Part shown: piece by piece, positions 18,089 to 27,084 of the stretch
How positions within the stretch are numbered: position 1 is the first letter of the stretch
Layout of the letters: the number at the start of each line of letters is the position of its first letter
Program-made: the position numbers and the translations under genes
The notes under the pieces: generated by a model
What the model was told of the DNA's origin: nothing
The model's database searches: none
What the model saw: the letters and a program-made list of their open reading frames with translations, nothing else
Assembly (NCBI RefSeq): GCF_946222045.1
Contig: NZ_CAMILN010000004.1
Location: forward strand, 1-62,525
Direction: 5' to 3'
DNA: 62,525 nt
DNA from: an uncultured Peptoniphilus sp.
GTDB taxonomy: Bacteria > Bacillota > Clostridia > Tissierellales > Peptoniphilaceae

Positions 18089-18371
18089 TGAAAAGTTATT
18101 TTTAGAAATTGCTAAAGAAATGGGTATTGAAGTAGCCGAAGGTCCTGGAAGAGACATGGTAAATGGTGTTGAAGTTGATGTTATGGATCTTATATTTGGG
18201 AATTTTGGATTATTAAACACAGATGAATACGTTGAAACAGAAACTATTAGCATCGATTCTTCGGAGAGCCAATATAATTTTAATAGTTCGGAAGATAGTC
18301 TTTCAATAGGTAAAGATAATTCTAACAAAGATAAAACTTCAATAAATTTTGAAAACTGCTTTGCAGCATAG
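18081..18371 (+). CDS. Putative antitoxin of the toxin-chaperone module
   Basis: The product has 96 residues from ATG 18081, with AGAGGAG eight bases upstream (18066-18072). The start overlaps the toxin stop (ATGTTTGA), so translation is probably coupled. The first 45 residues, rich in Glu, Met and Gly, look folded. The rest is Ser/Asn/Asp-rich and probably disordered, ending in a short hydrophobic segment, SINFENCFAA. I recognise no family. In characterised toxin-antitoxin-chaperone systems the antitoxin has a flexible C-terminal chaperone-addiction segment bound by a SecB-like chaperone; size, position and tail fit that role, which is inference. Confidence 0.6.
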   Translation: MFDEKLFLEIAKEMGIEVAEGPGRDMVNGVEVDVMDLIFGNFGLLNTDEYVETETISIDSSESQYNFNSSEDSLSIGKDNSNKDKTSINFENCFAA

Positions 18372-18380
18372 GAGATTTTT

Positions 18381-18794
18381 ATGGAAAAAGTTAAGGAAAG
18401 TCCATTTCAATTTGGCAATATTAATATAATATCAATAGATTTTGATTGTAAAAGAATGCTTGATAAGGGAGATCATGAAATTTCGATAAATAGGGAAGTT
18501 AAACTTTTTGAAATTGATAACGACATTGAAAACAATAAGTTTGAAAACCGAGTTGTTTTAACGTTAGAAATTTCTACTGAAAACAAAGAAGCCATGGTTT
18601 CGGCTTCTATTCAAGGTGATTTTAAGATAGAGGGTGTTGAAAATGCAAGAGCAAAGGTATTGTTTCAACAAAACGCTCCAGCATTATTATTATCTTATTT
18701 GAGACCTATTCTTTCAGTTATTTTACAAAAGTCATATTTCCCAGTTGATATTCCATTTTTGGATTTCACAGAACCAATTGCAAAAAAAGATTAA
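18381..18794 (+). CDS. SecB-like chaperone (toxin-antitoxin-chaperone type)
   Basis: The product has 137 residues with a GGAG site in front of ATG 18381, nine bases after the antitoxin stop. The second half matches the SecB fold signature: a beta-rich core (VVLTLEISTEN, VSASIQGDFKI), then NAPALLLSYLRPILSVILQK and FPVDIPFLDFTEPI, where SecB has its long helix and the hydrophobic FPxxxLPPINF-like strand. Gram-positive bacteria generally lack export SecB, and stand-alone SecB-like genes beside toxin-antitoxin pairs protect and fold the antitoxin. It probably binds the product of the preceding gene and acts as the sensor of the module. It ends at a strong terminator, so the three genes form one unit. 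Confidence 0.75.
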   Translation: MEKVKESPFQFGNINIISIDFDCKRMLDKGDHEISINREVKLFEIDNDIENNKFENRVVLTLEISTENKEAMVSASIQGDFKIEGVENARAKVLFQQNAPALLLSYLRPILSVILQKSYFPVDIPFLDFTEPIAKKD

Positions 18795-18828
18795 GAGCCT
18801 AGAGAAGAAAAAATCTTAGGCTCTTTTT
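18793..18828 (+). terminator. Terminator of the toxin-antitoxin-chaperone operon
   Basis: AAGAGCCTA (18793-18801) pairs with TAGGCTCTT (18817-18825), with T residues following. The stem overlaps the last base of the chaperone stop codon. Confidence 0.85.
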
Positions 18829-18841
18829 AATATAAATTATC

Positions 18842-18869
18842 TTGATTTTAATTTTAGGTGATATAAAAT
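18842..18869 (+). promoter_or_regulatory. Promoter of the first RelB-like antitoxin
   Basis: TTGATT (18842-18847) and TAAAAT (18864-18869) are separated by 16 bases. The same block, almost unchanged, precedes the second antitoxin copy at 27266-27293. Confidence 0.5.
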
Positions 18870-18896
18870 GCTTGTAGAGGAATTGAGGATGGTTTT

Positions 18897-19148
18897 ATGG
18901 CTGAATTAGTTATTGATATTGATGATGAAATTTTAGAAGAAGTTAATGAGATGTGTCAGGACAAGGGTATCAGTATTGATGATTTAATAAATATTTTCCT
19001 TAAAGAAATTGCCCGTGATGGGAAGTTACCTGATGAGATCTTAGAAAATCTTTTTTATTGTGACAAGAATATTGAGTATCTTGAAAGAAAGTATAGGGAA
19101 TATAAGGAAGGCAAGTTGGATAGAAACTTTATTACATTTAATTTTTGA
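18897..19148 (+). CDS. Orphan RelB/DinJ-like antitoxin, copy 1
   Basis: This 83-residue protein has the ribbon-helix-helix pattern of RelB/DinJ antitoxins: a short strand (AELVIDIDDEI), helix (LEEVNEMCQDKGI), turn, and helix (SIDDLINIFLKEIA). The C-terminal half (ENLFYCDKNIEYLERKYREYKEG) is the usual toxin-binding region. No RelE/YafQ-type toxin gene follows; downstream are the B2 repeat and a broken XRE gene. A second copy at 27321 shares most residues, the promoter and the downstream terminator. RBS GAGG lies before the start. Stand-alone antitoxins of this type may be relics or may neutralise toxins elsewhere. Confidence 0.75.
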   Translation: MAELVIDIDDEILEEVNEMCQDKGISIDDLINIFLKEIARDGKLPDEILENLFYCDKNIEYLERKYREYKEGKLDRNFITFNF

Positions 19149-19151
19149 AAA

Positions 19152-19218
19152 GAAAAAGCTCTTGCCCGAATATCTCATTCCAATTTTTACATAGGATATT
19201 CTTGGCAAGGAGTTTTTT
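19152..19218. repeat. Family B repeat, internally deleted copy B2
   Basis: It keeps only the outer stem of the B element, GCTCTTGCCCGAATATC paired with GATATTCTTGGCAAGGAG, with a short loop where B1 and B3 have about 105 more bases of inner hairpins. It lies four bases after the RelB-like stop codon. Confidence 0.75.
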
Positions 19219-19259
19219 ATAAATTATAAACATGTAGAAAATAGATGAGGTGTGGATCA

Positions 19260-19595
19260 GTGTTAGATTAAAAAAAAGTAGGAAGAAATATAAAGAGCTT
19301 AAGAGAAAAATCTGGACTTAATCAAAAGCAAGTTGCTGAGTTTTTAAATTTAAACCTAAGAATTATTGCTGAAATTGAAAATGGAGAAAAGAATATTTCG
19401 ACAGACTTACTTGATAAGTTGTCTTATTTATTCCTCTGTCCTGTTTCCTCTATTGTTTATGGAGATAAGAATTTAAGAAGTAGGATTAACTATATGTCTG
19501 ATTTAATAACGAAAAAAGATCTGGAAGCCTTATTTTTAATTAACAAAATTGCACTTAATCAATTTGAAATGGATAAGCTTGCAAAGGGAAAATAA
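19260..19595 (+). pseudogene. XRE-type HTH regulator with a stop at codon 4
   Basis: GTG 19260 is preceded by GAGGTG (19247-19252) at good spacing. The frame then reads three codons and a TAA (19269-19271) before continuing uninterrupted to 19595. The rest is a clear Cro/CI-type domain: VGRNIKSLREKSGLNQKQVA, then EFLNLNLRIIAEIENGEKN, then a helical C-terminal region. The intact length would be about 111 residues. A single base change in a codon such as TAT or GAA would explain the stop, so inactivation looks recent. No alternative start codon lies between the stop and the HTH. It may once have regulated the neighbouring antitoxin or the upstream module. Confidence 0.65.
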
Positions 19596-19679
19596 GAAAG
19601 ATATTATTAATTGTACAAAAGTTGTTGGTATGAATTTTTTAGAGATTTCTATTGAGTCCGGAAATATATTAAGGCCAAG

Positions 19680-19717
19680 AAAAAAAGCTATGGGAATATT
19701 CTCATAGCTTTTTTTAG
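19680..19717 (+). terminator. Terminator after the broken XRE gene
   Basis: AAAAAAGCTATG pairs with CATAGCTTTTTT. A closely similar hairpin with similar flanks follows the second antitoxin copy at 27577-27612. Confidence 0.8.
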
Positions 19718-20023
19718 TATGTTTTTACTTTTGCTTAGTTAATTTTTAAGATATGGAAGATTATTTTATTGTTCTTTAGAACTCTCTGGTCTTATAAAAA
19801 TTCCGGTAATAATATTAAAAGATTAATAATTTTAAAAAAAATTATATTGGCTTATTTAAGCCTTTTACTAAGGGAAAAAGTGAGTAAAATTTTTAATTTT
19901 TTGATTATAAAATTATGTTGTAAATTATTGGATTTTTGTATATAAATTCAAAAAACAATATGTTAAACTCTAAAGGTCGCAAATAATGATAAGTGTTATT
20001 GTTTATAAATATTTGGAGGTAAT
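19718..20023 (+). promoter_or_regulatory. AT-rich upstream region and promoter of the SLH protease
   Basis: The gap holds no gene. A sigma-A-type promoter is visible: TTGTAA (19918-19923), a 17-base spacer and TATAAA (19941-19946), which leaves a leader of about 70 bases. RBS GGAGGT precedes ATG 20024. A weak hairpin, TTATTTGCGACC region at 19974-20010, is not convincing. Confidence 0.55.
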
Positions 20024-23000
20024 ATGAATAAAAATTTAAAAAGATATTCATCCTTAGGTTTATCTTTAATTTTTGTAATGAGTTCTTTTAATGGAGTTTT
20101 TGCTGAAGGAAATAATATTAACAAGCCTTTAAGTGAGACTGAAAGAATTGTAAGAAGTCAAAAGGAAATGAATCTTAAGAAGAGTAAAATTCTTGAAGAT
20201 TTTGAAAAAGAGGAAGCTGGCGTAAAGGTTAAGAGGGAAAAGGTAGTTTACTTTGTAGAATTTGATGATAAAGCCAACAAGGATCAAGTCATACATAGCT
20301 TAAAAGAAATTAAGGATGTAAAAATTCTTTATGAGTACGATATTTTGTTCCAGGCTGTTTCTGTTGAGGCTTATCCTGAAGAGCTTGACAAACTAAAAAG
20401 CATCAAGGGTGTAAAGGACGTTGAAAGGGCTGGCAAGTTAGTTCCTCTTATGGAAAATGCAAGAAAACTTGTTGGTGTCGACAGGGCAAGCGACTATTTG
20501 AAAAGTTTAAATGCAATTAATGCAAATCTTGGCAAGAACTATGATGGTAGAGGGATGATTATTGCCAACATTGATACGGGTATGGATGCAAGTCATAAGG
20601 CTATGCGTATTGATGATGATGCTAAAAATTCTCTAAAGTTAAAAAAGAATGATCTAAAAGGTTCTGATAAGGAGTTTTGGCTTTCTGATAAGGTGCCACA
20701 CTCTTTTAATTACTTGAATGGTGGCAAGATAACAACAGAGAAGTATGATGATGGTTCAGATTATCATGACCCACATGGCATGCACATTGCTGGAATTTTG
20801 GCTGCTAATGATACTGATGAAGATATTAAGGCCCATAAGGGAATTAGGGGTATTGCTCCTAATGCTCAACTTTTTTCCTACAAGATGTATTCAGATGCAA
20901 GCGATGGATTTGCTGGTGATGAGACTATGTTTCACGCCTTTGAAGACTGTATAAAACATGATGTTGATGTTATTTCTGTTTCTTCTGGCTTCACAGGAAC
21001 TGGTTTGGCTGGAGAAAAGTACTGGCAAGCTATTAGATCTTTGAGAAAGGCTGGAATTCCTATATGTGTAGCCACAGGTAATTATGCAACTTCATCTTCT
21101 AGCTCGTCATGGGACAGGTATGCGAATAATTCTCTTAAGATGACTGATACTGGTAATGTCACTAGGACAGCGGCACATGAAGATGCTATTGCTGTTGCTT
21201 CTTCTAGAAACACAAAAATCGAATATGAAGGTGTAAATATTGGAGGCAAGGATTTTAGGTATTCACAAATTGGTGCCTTCTTCGATAAGGGAAATTTTAA
21301 ACAAGATAAGTACAAGTTCATATATTTGGGACAATGCCAGGATGAAGATATTGCTGGTAAGGATTTAAAAGATAAGATTGTTGTAATGGATAGGATCTAT
21401 ACCAAGGATTTAAAATACTCTTTTAAAAAGGTATTTGATAAGGGAGCAAGGGGTGTAGTTGTAGTTAATACTGTGTCCTATTACAACAGAGATGATTGGG
21501 AAAATATTCCTGCCATGGGATATGAAGAAGATGAAAATACAAGAGTTCCTGTTTTTTCTGTATCAGGTATGGATGGTAAGTTAATCTGGGATATGATTTG
21601 CAGCAGGAAGCCTGATGAAAAAGAAGATTTCAAGTCAAAGAATTCTGACTATAGAATTGATATGGAGAAGTATAATTCTAAAAAGCCTAAGCTTGGAGAG
21701 GAAAAAGAGCTTAGTATAAAATTCTTGGATCATAAGATTCAATGGGAAGATACTAATGTGCCAGCTGGATCCACTTCTTGGGGTCCTAGAATAGACTTGA
21801 TGTTAAAGCCAGATGTATCTGCTCCAGGTAAGAATATTTATTCAACTTTAAACAAGATAGATGGGGTGGACAATTATCAATATATGTCAGGTACATCTAT
21901 GGCAGCGCCTGTTGTTTCTGCTTCTACTGTCTTAATTAGGCCAAGAGTAAAGGAACTTGTCAAGGAACCAGTTATTAAGGCAAGGGGAATTGATGTAACT
22001 TCTCTTACTAAAATAATGCTTCAGAATACTTCAAGACCAATGATTGATCCAACAACAGATGACGGCAAGGGTAATTATCTATTTGCATCTCCAAGACAAC
22101 AGGGATCGGGCCTTATTAATGTTGAGAGGGCATTGAAGAATAATTTAATTGTGTCATACAAGGTGGAAGATTCAGTGGGAGAAATGAACTCCTATGGAGC
22201 AGTTTCTCTTAAAGAAATAAAGTCTGACAAAAAAGATTTTACTATAAATATAGACAATCCTTCTGATAGGGATATTACTGTTAAAGTTTCTTCTTCAAAG
22301 GTGACTACTGATGGGGAAGTTAATAAGAAAAAATTAGATGAGCAATATAAGGATGAAGCTAGTAAGGATGGTATTCAAAATATTGCAGAGATTCATCCTA
22401 AAGAGGTCAAGGGAGCAAGTATAAGTTTTGCACAAGATGAAATTACAATTCCTGCAAGGGGTTCTTTTAACCTAGGTGCTACTCTTAATGTAGGAGAAGC
22501 AAGGGACAAGGATATGTTCGTAGAGGCCTTTATTAATTTTGAATCTAAGGAAGAGAAGGAGAATGTAAAAGATCCACAACCTTCACTTTCAATGCCTGTG
22601 ATGGGTTTTGCTGGAGACTGGAATAAGGAGCCTATTATAGATAAGTGGGCCTGGGAAGATGGTTCTAGGTCTAAGGGGATTGTAGGTTATGATGATGAGG
22701 GCAATCCAAAAATTCCTGGCACTTTAAACAAGGGCCGTGGTGGTGAACATGGTATAGATTTGTTTAAACCAGCTGGTGTAATTCAAAATAGGGAAACTGA
22801 AAATAAGACTCTAGACCAAGACCCTGAATTGTTTGCTTTTAATAACTCACAAGACTTCAATATGAATTCTAGTGGGGAAAGTAAAATTATTTCTGGAAAT
22901 GAAATTGACAGGGGGCTTACACCTAGTCCTTTGATACTAAGATCAGCTTCTGATTGCAAAATTTCCATTGTAAATACTATGGATGAAAAAAATCAAAAAG

Positions 23001-26000
23001 ACCTCAAGGTAATTACAGTGGATCATTTTATAAAGGGAATTTTAAATTCTAAGAGAAGTGATGCTAAGGGAATTAAGTCTTCAAAATTAAAAGTTTATGG
23101 AGATTTGAGATGGGACGGATTGATTTATAATCCTCACGCAGAAGATAAGAATGATCCAAATTATGTGGAAGGGAAATTTGATCCTATAGCAGAAGGACAA
23201 TATTATTATAAATTTCAATATAGACTTTCTCCAAATTATCCTTATCAAGTTTCTTATATTCCTGTAAAAATTGATAGGACTCCACCTCAAATTATCAGCT
23301 TAAATGCAGATAATCCTGATGAGATCATCTTAAAGGTTAAGGATACTTACAATGTTCAAAAGGATCACAGTAAGACTTTATTCCAAAGGGATCAAGAAAA
23401 GAATTCAGATGATTTTACAGTAACTAATAACAAGGTTTGGTTTGCTGGTGCTGCTTTTGTCGATGAATATGGAGAAATCGAAGAGAATTTAAAGGTAGTA
23501 AATACTGGAAAAGTTGACAAGTATGGAAGTTTTGAAATGGACGAGGAAGGAAATTCTGTTTACAAAATTCTTGGAGCAAATAAAAACCTTCTTGGCAAGA
23601 CTTTAGAGGTGGCTGCACTTGATGGGGCATCAAACTTCACTAATCTTTATAGGGTTAAGTTTGACGATGAAGTTAAGGATGGAAAACTTGCTTATTATTT
23701 GGAAGGAAATGAAAATACTAAGCTTGGAGAAATTGATGCATCTAAACTTAAAAATGTAGAAATTAAAGATGACAAAGAAGACAAGAATGAGAAGGAGCTA
23801 GAAAAAAATAATAGAGAAAATATTAGTGAAAAGCCTGAAGTAGGACTTGAGGACAATTCTTATGTAAAGCCGCTTTCTGAAGAGGACACAAGGAGAATTA
23901 TAAAGCCAAAGGAAATAGAGATAACTAATCCATTTACTGGAGTTAAAAGTATTGATTATGATTATGGCGATATAAATTCAGTAGATGAATATGGTATTCC
24001 TTCTAAATATTCTAATGGCGACCCTATGGAGTTTAAGGATAAGGATCTTGCAGCATTAAAGGCTATGGGCTATGTTGGGAAAATTGTCCCTGACGAAAGG
24101 GGAGGCTTTGACTTAAGTGGATATGTAAAAAATGTATCTCCTGATGCAAAAATCTATTTTAGATCTACAAGAATGGCAAAGACCAACAAGAGAGAAGAAC
24201 TAAAGAGGGTTCCTGGTTCTTATGATGAAAAAACTCACTCTTTCAAGTTTAATCTATGGGGAAATAAGGATGATGTTGACAACAATAAGGGAATTGACTA
24301 CAAGGGAGACATTGAATTATATGTAGTAGATGGTAAAGAGAGAAGTGAGAGTATTTTCCTCAGGATGCCAAAGGAAATAAATGATAGTGTAGAGAAAAAA
24401 GAAAGGGCAAAACTTTTAACTTCACAAAAAAGCATTATTGAACTTGGAAAAGCTGAACTAGGTGGCGAACTTAAAGAGAAAAGAGATGAAAATGGAAAAG
24501 TTTATTATCTGGTAAAAGATGAGCTTAGGATAAGCAAGGATTATGGAGTTAGGATTATCTCCAGAAATCCAGGTAAGACAGGCCTAGATGCTAACTATAG
24601 AGAAGATTTCATAAATAATGATGAGGATCTGAAAGTTGCTGACGCAAATATTAGGGGTCTTGATGGCTTTAATGTAATTAGATATGAAATTTACAAGTTA
24701 GATGGCAGTGGAGAGCTTAAAGAAGAAAACTTAGTTGAAGAAATGGGTAAGTGCCTTTACATCGATAGGGATGGAGTTCAATTAGACATGGACCAAGATA
24801 CATTTAATCCTTACAGTGAAGGAGGAAAAGGGGAACTTTATGTTAGAAAGAGTCCACATATCCTAAGAGGAAGGATTGGAGATAAGGGTGGATTCAACTG
24901 GCACCTTAGAATAAATGAATCAATGGTAGACCAATATTTAATTTATGGTGATTTGAAATCTGATAACTCAAAGGATTTTGAAGTTAAATTAGACGTAAGG
25001 GACAATGATGTAATGGATTGGTCTGCTAAGGACTATAAATTAAATGGTCCACAAAAAGGAATCTTATCACAATATAGGATTTATTTAGACAGCGTTAAAC
25101 CAGATATAAAATTGTCTAAAGAAGAAATTAGTGGAAATGACATTTTGCTGAAGGCTAAGGATAAAACTTATTATCTAAATATATCTGACAAGAGAGATGG
25201 TGACAAAGCAGGACGTATAGAAATCAGTAAAATTTATGTAAATGGAAGGGAATTTAATCCTAATGAGTCACTTGAAGCTTATGCTAAAGATGGAAAAGTT
25301 GAAGCAATAATAAGTGCAAGTGACTATGCAAAGAATACAAGTGTAAAAATTTACTCTATTGACCTAGATTCAGATACAATTACTGAAGTAGAAAACAAGA
25401 ATATAAAAGTAAAGGTTAATGGGGAAGAAGTACTTGTAAAAGAAGGCGAAGATTTTGTACTTCCAGAATTTAATGGACAAGAAGAAAAAGGTAAAAAATT
25501 TATAGGATGGAATGTAAGAGGTATAAATCAAAAACCAGGACATATCTTTATAGGTCAAGAGGACATTGAAATCACTCCAAATTTTGAAGAAGTTAGTCAA
25601 ATTAAACACAGGGTTGAATTTGAAGCAAATGGTGGAAGTGGAAGGATACCAGATATTAATGTTGGAGATAAGGAAGAAATAAGGCTTCCAGAAAATACCT
25701 TCACTGCACCAAGTGGAAAGGTTTTTGATGGTTGGATTGTTTCTGGAAATAGAGACAAGAAGAAGCCAGGAGATAAAATTATAATTGCTTCAGATATAAC
25801 TATTACAGCTTCCTGGAAAGATATGGACAAGGATGAATCAGAGGAAGATAAGAATAAGCCGTCTGATGAAAACAGGCCATCAGATAAGAATAAGCCGTCT
25901 GATGAGAACGGACCATCAGATAAGAATAAGCCGTCTGATGAAAACAGGCCGTCAGATAAGAATAAGCCAGCTGATAATTCTATTGAAAGGGAAGATAATA

Positions 26001-26644
26001 GGGATAAGGGTATTCCTAGAAGGAGAAGTCATGAAAACACAAGTAAAGTTGTGACAAATTCTATTGGCAAAAATACAAGTGGAAGTATCTTCTCCTCTTA
26101 TAATTCAAGTCCAAGTTCTATTGAAAATCACTGGGCAAAGAAGGCTATTATCTCTGTAGTAGATAAAAATTATTTTAAAGATATTGCTGATTTAGACAAT
26201 TTTATGCCAGATAAGAGTCTAACAAGGGCTGAATTTGTAACTATACTTGGCAGGCTTGCAAATGTAGATACAAGTAATTATAAGGACAAGGTCTTTGATG
26301 ATATCGATGCAAATAAGTATTATTCACCATATATTGATTGGGCTTATAAAAATAAAATAGCAAGTGGATTTGGCGACGGTAGATTTATGCCAGACAAGGA
26401 ACTTTCTAGAGAAGAAATGTGTGCCTTTTTATCAAGATTTAACAAGGTTCATAAGATAAATAACAAAGAAGAGAATATTAATATTAGCTTTAAAGATGAA
26501 AAAAATATTTCAGATTGGGCTAAGGAATCTGTAAGAGAAATGGTTAGACTAGGTCTAATCAAGGGAATGGATGATGGAAACTTCATGCCAAAAGAAAAAT
26601 TAACAAGGGCACAAATTGCACAAGTGGTATTTGAAATTAAGTAA
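20024..26644 (+). CDS. SLH-anchored subtilisin-like cell-surface protease (lactocepin/C5a-peptidase type)
   Basis: This 2206-residue secreted serine protease has a signal peptide (1-27), an I9-like propeptide (about 65-150), and an S8 domain with Asp184 (NIDTGMD), His251 (DPHGMHIAG), oxyanion Asn353 (ATGNY) and Ser625 (SGTSMAAP). A PA-type domain is inserted between Asn and Ser (about 430-520), as in lactocepins. After the catalytic unit come Fn3-like beta domains (from about 730), a long stalk, an InlB/Listeria-Bacteroides-type repeat region (about 1820-1930), a KPSDEN/RPSDKN tandem linker (1943-1984), and three SLH motifs at the C-terminus (about 2030-2206) that bind pyruvylated wall polymers. 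Anchoring therefore differs from the sortase route used by the pilins. It probably degrades host or nutritional proteins; the substrate is unknown. Confidence 0.9.
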   Translation: MNKNLKRYSSLGLSLIFVMSSFNGVFAEGNNINKPLSETERIVRSQKEMNLKKSKILEDFEKEEAGVKVKREKVVYFVEFDDKANKDQVIHSLKEIKDVKILYEYDILFQAVSVEAYPEELDKLKSIKGVKDVERAGKLVPLMENARKLVGVDRASDYLKSLNAINANLGKNYDGRGMIIANIDTGMDASHKAMRIDDDAKNSLKLKKNDLKGSDKEFWLSDKVPHSFNYLNGGKITTEKYDDGSDYHDPHGMHIAGILAANDTDEDIKAHKGIRGIAPNAQLFSYKMYSDASDGFAGDETMFHAFEDCIKHDVDVISVSSGFTGTGLAGEKYWQAIRSLRKAGIPICVATGNYATSSSSSSWDRYANNSLKMTDTGNVTRTAAHEDAIAVASSRNTKIEYEGVNIGGKDFRYSQIGAFFDKGNFKQDKYKFIYLGQCQDEDIAGKDLKDKIVVMDRIYTKDLKYSFKKVFDKGARGVVVVNTVSYYNRDDWENIPAMGYEEDENTRVPVFSVSGMDGKLIWDMICSRKPDEKEDFKSKNSDYRIDMEKYNSKKPKLGEEKELSIKFLDHKIQWEDTNVPAGSTSWGPRIDLMLKPDVSAPGKNIYSTLNKIDGVDNYQYMSGTSMAAPVVSASTVLIRPRVKELVKEPVIKARGIDVTSLTKIMLQNTSRPMIDPTTDDGKGNYLFASPRQQGSGLINVERALKNNLIVSYKVEDSVGEMNSYGAVSLKEIKSDKKDFTINIDNPSDRDITVKVSSSKVTTDGEVNKKKLDEQYKDEASKDGIQNIAEIHPKEVKGASISFAQDEITIPARGSFNLGATLNVGEARDKDMFVEAFINFESKEEKENVKDPQPSLSMPVMGFAGDWNKEPIIDKWAWEDGSRSKGIVGYDDEGNPKIPGTLNKGRGGEHGIDLFKPAGVIQNRETENKTLDQDPELFAFNNSQDFNMNSSGESKIISGNEIDRGLTPSPLILRSASDCKISIVNTMDEKNQKDLKVITVDHFIKGILNSKRSDAKGIKSSKLKVYGDLRWDGLIYNPHAEDKNDPNYVEGKFDPIAEGQYYYKFQYRLSPNYPYQVSYIPVKIDRTPPQIISLNADNPDEIILKVKDTYNVQKDHSKTLFQRDQEKNSDDFTVTNNKVWFAGAAFVDEYGEIEENLKVVNTGKVDKYGSFEMDEEGNSVYKILGANKNLLGKTLEVAALDGASNFTNLYRVKFDDEVKDGKLAYYLEGNENTKLGEIDASKLKNVEIKDDKEDKNEKELEKNNRENISEKPEVGLEDNSYVKPLSEEDTRRIIKPKEIEITNPFTGVKSIDYDYGDINSVDEYGIPSKYSNGDPMEFKDKDLAALKAMGYVGKIVPDERGGFDLSGYVKNVSPDAKIYFRSTRMAKTNKREELKRVPGSYDEKTHSFKFNLWGNKDDVDNNKGIDYKGDIELYVVDGKERSESIFLRMPKEINDSVEKKERAKLLTSQKSIIELGKAELGGELKEKRDENGKVYYLVKDELRISKDYGVRIISRNPGKTGLDANYREDFINNDEDLKVADANIRGLDGFNVIRYEIYKLDGSGELKEENLVEEMGKCLYIDRDGVQLDMDQDTFNPYSEGGKGELYVRKSPHILRGRIGDKGGFNWHLRINESMVDQYLIYGDLKSDNSKDFEVKLDVRDNDVMDWSAKDYKLNGPQKGILSQYRIYLDSVKPDIKLSKEEISGNDILLKAKDKTYYLNISDKRDGDKAGRIEISKIYVNGREFNPNESLEAYAKDGKVEAIISASDYAKNTSVKIYSIDLDSDTITEVENKNIKVKVNGEEVLVKEGEDFVLPEFNGQEEKGKKFIGWNVRGINQKPGHIFIGQEDIEITPNFEEVSQIKHRVEFEANGGSGRIPDINVGDKEEIRLPENTFTAPSGKVFDGWIVSGNRDKKKPGDKIIIASDITITASWKDMDKDESEEDKNKPSDENRPSDKNKPSDENGPSDKNKPSDENRPSDKNKPADNSIEREDNRDKGIPRRRSHENTSKVVTNSIGKNTSGSIFSSYNSSPSSIENHWAKKAIISVVDKNYFKDIADLDNFMPDKSLTRAEFVTILGRLANVDTSNYKDKVFDDIDANKYYSPYIDWAYKNKIASGFGDGRFMPDKELSREEMCAFLSRFNKVHKINNKEENINISFKDEKNISDWAKESVREMVRLGLIKGMDDGNFMPKEKLTRAQIAQVVFEIK
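25850..25975 (+). repeat. 36-base tandem repeat in the protease linker
   Basis: Three full units (25850-25885, 25886-25921, 25922-25957) and a half unit encode alternating KNKPSDEN and RPSDKN peptides. Units differ by only a few bases, so copy number may vary by slippage and alter the spacing between stalk and SLH anchor. Confidence 0.85.
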
Positions 26645-26666
26645 TAGGTCCCTAATAACAAAACTA

Positions 26667-26700
26667 CGAGGCTCGAGAAATCGAGTCTCTTATTTTATTT
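26667..26700 (+). terminator. Terminator of the protease gene
   Basis: GAGGCTCGA (26668-26676) pairs with TCGAGTCTC (26681-26689) around a GAAA loop, followed by TTATTTTATTT. Confidence 0.8.
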
Positions 26701-26887
26701 CTTAGGGAAAAAATAAGCTTGAAAAAAGATATGATTATTTCGGAAAGATAAGATTTAAAATAGGATATTATTGGAAAAGAGCTAGTAGATTATAAAAAAG
26801 GGGTGCTTTTGTTTTCTTGAATAAGAATTTTTGGCAATTCTCTTGAAGATCTTATAAAATTTTCTTGCAGAAATTTGATTAAGTTAT

Positions 26888-26974
26888 AATAGAGGAACAC
26901 AGATTTTTGACAAGCAAAAATCTGCGGGCAGACTTATCAAAATTTCTTATAGAAATTTGATCAAGTCTCAGCCA
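26888..26974. repeat. Family A double-hairpin repeat, copy A3
   Basis: It is almost identical to A1 and A2. It is followed by family C fragments (gcgaccgaatagggag, agtgagtcagatatcttgaaa; 26975-27022). The rest of the gap between the protease and B3 is AT-rich and holds no gene. Confidence 0.8.
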
Positions 26975-27084
26975 TGCGACCGAATAGGGAGAAATGCCCA
27001 GTGAGTCAGATATCTTGAAATAAAGTATAGGAATAAAAAGGTTTTATAAGTGAAAAAGTATTATTAAATTTAATTAGTGAAAAG

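Noticed and set aside
25844..25975. CRISPR array
   Set aside because: The direct repeats are contiguous and in frame within the protease linker, without spacers. No CRISPR array is seen anywhere in the window.
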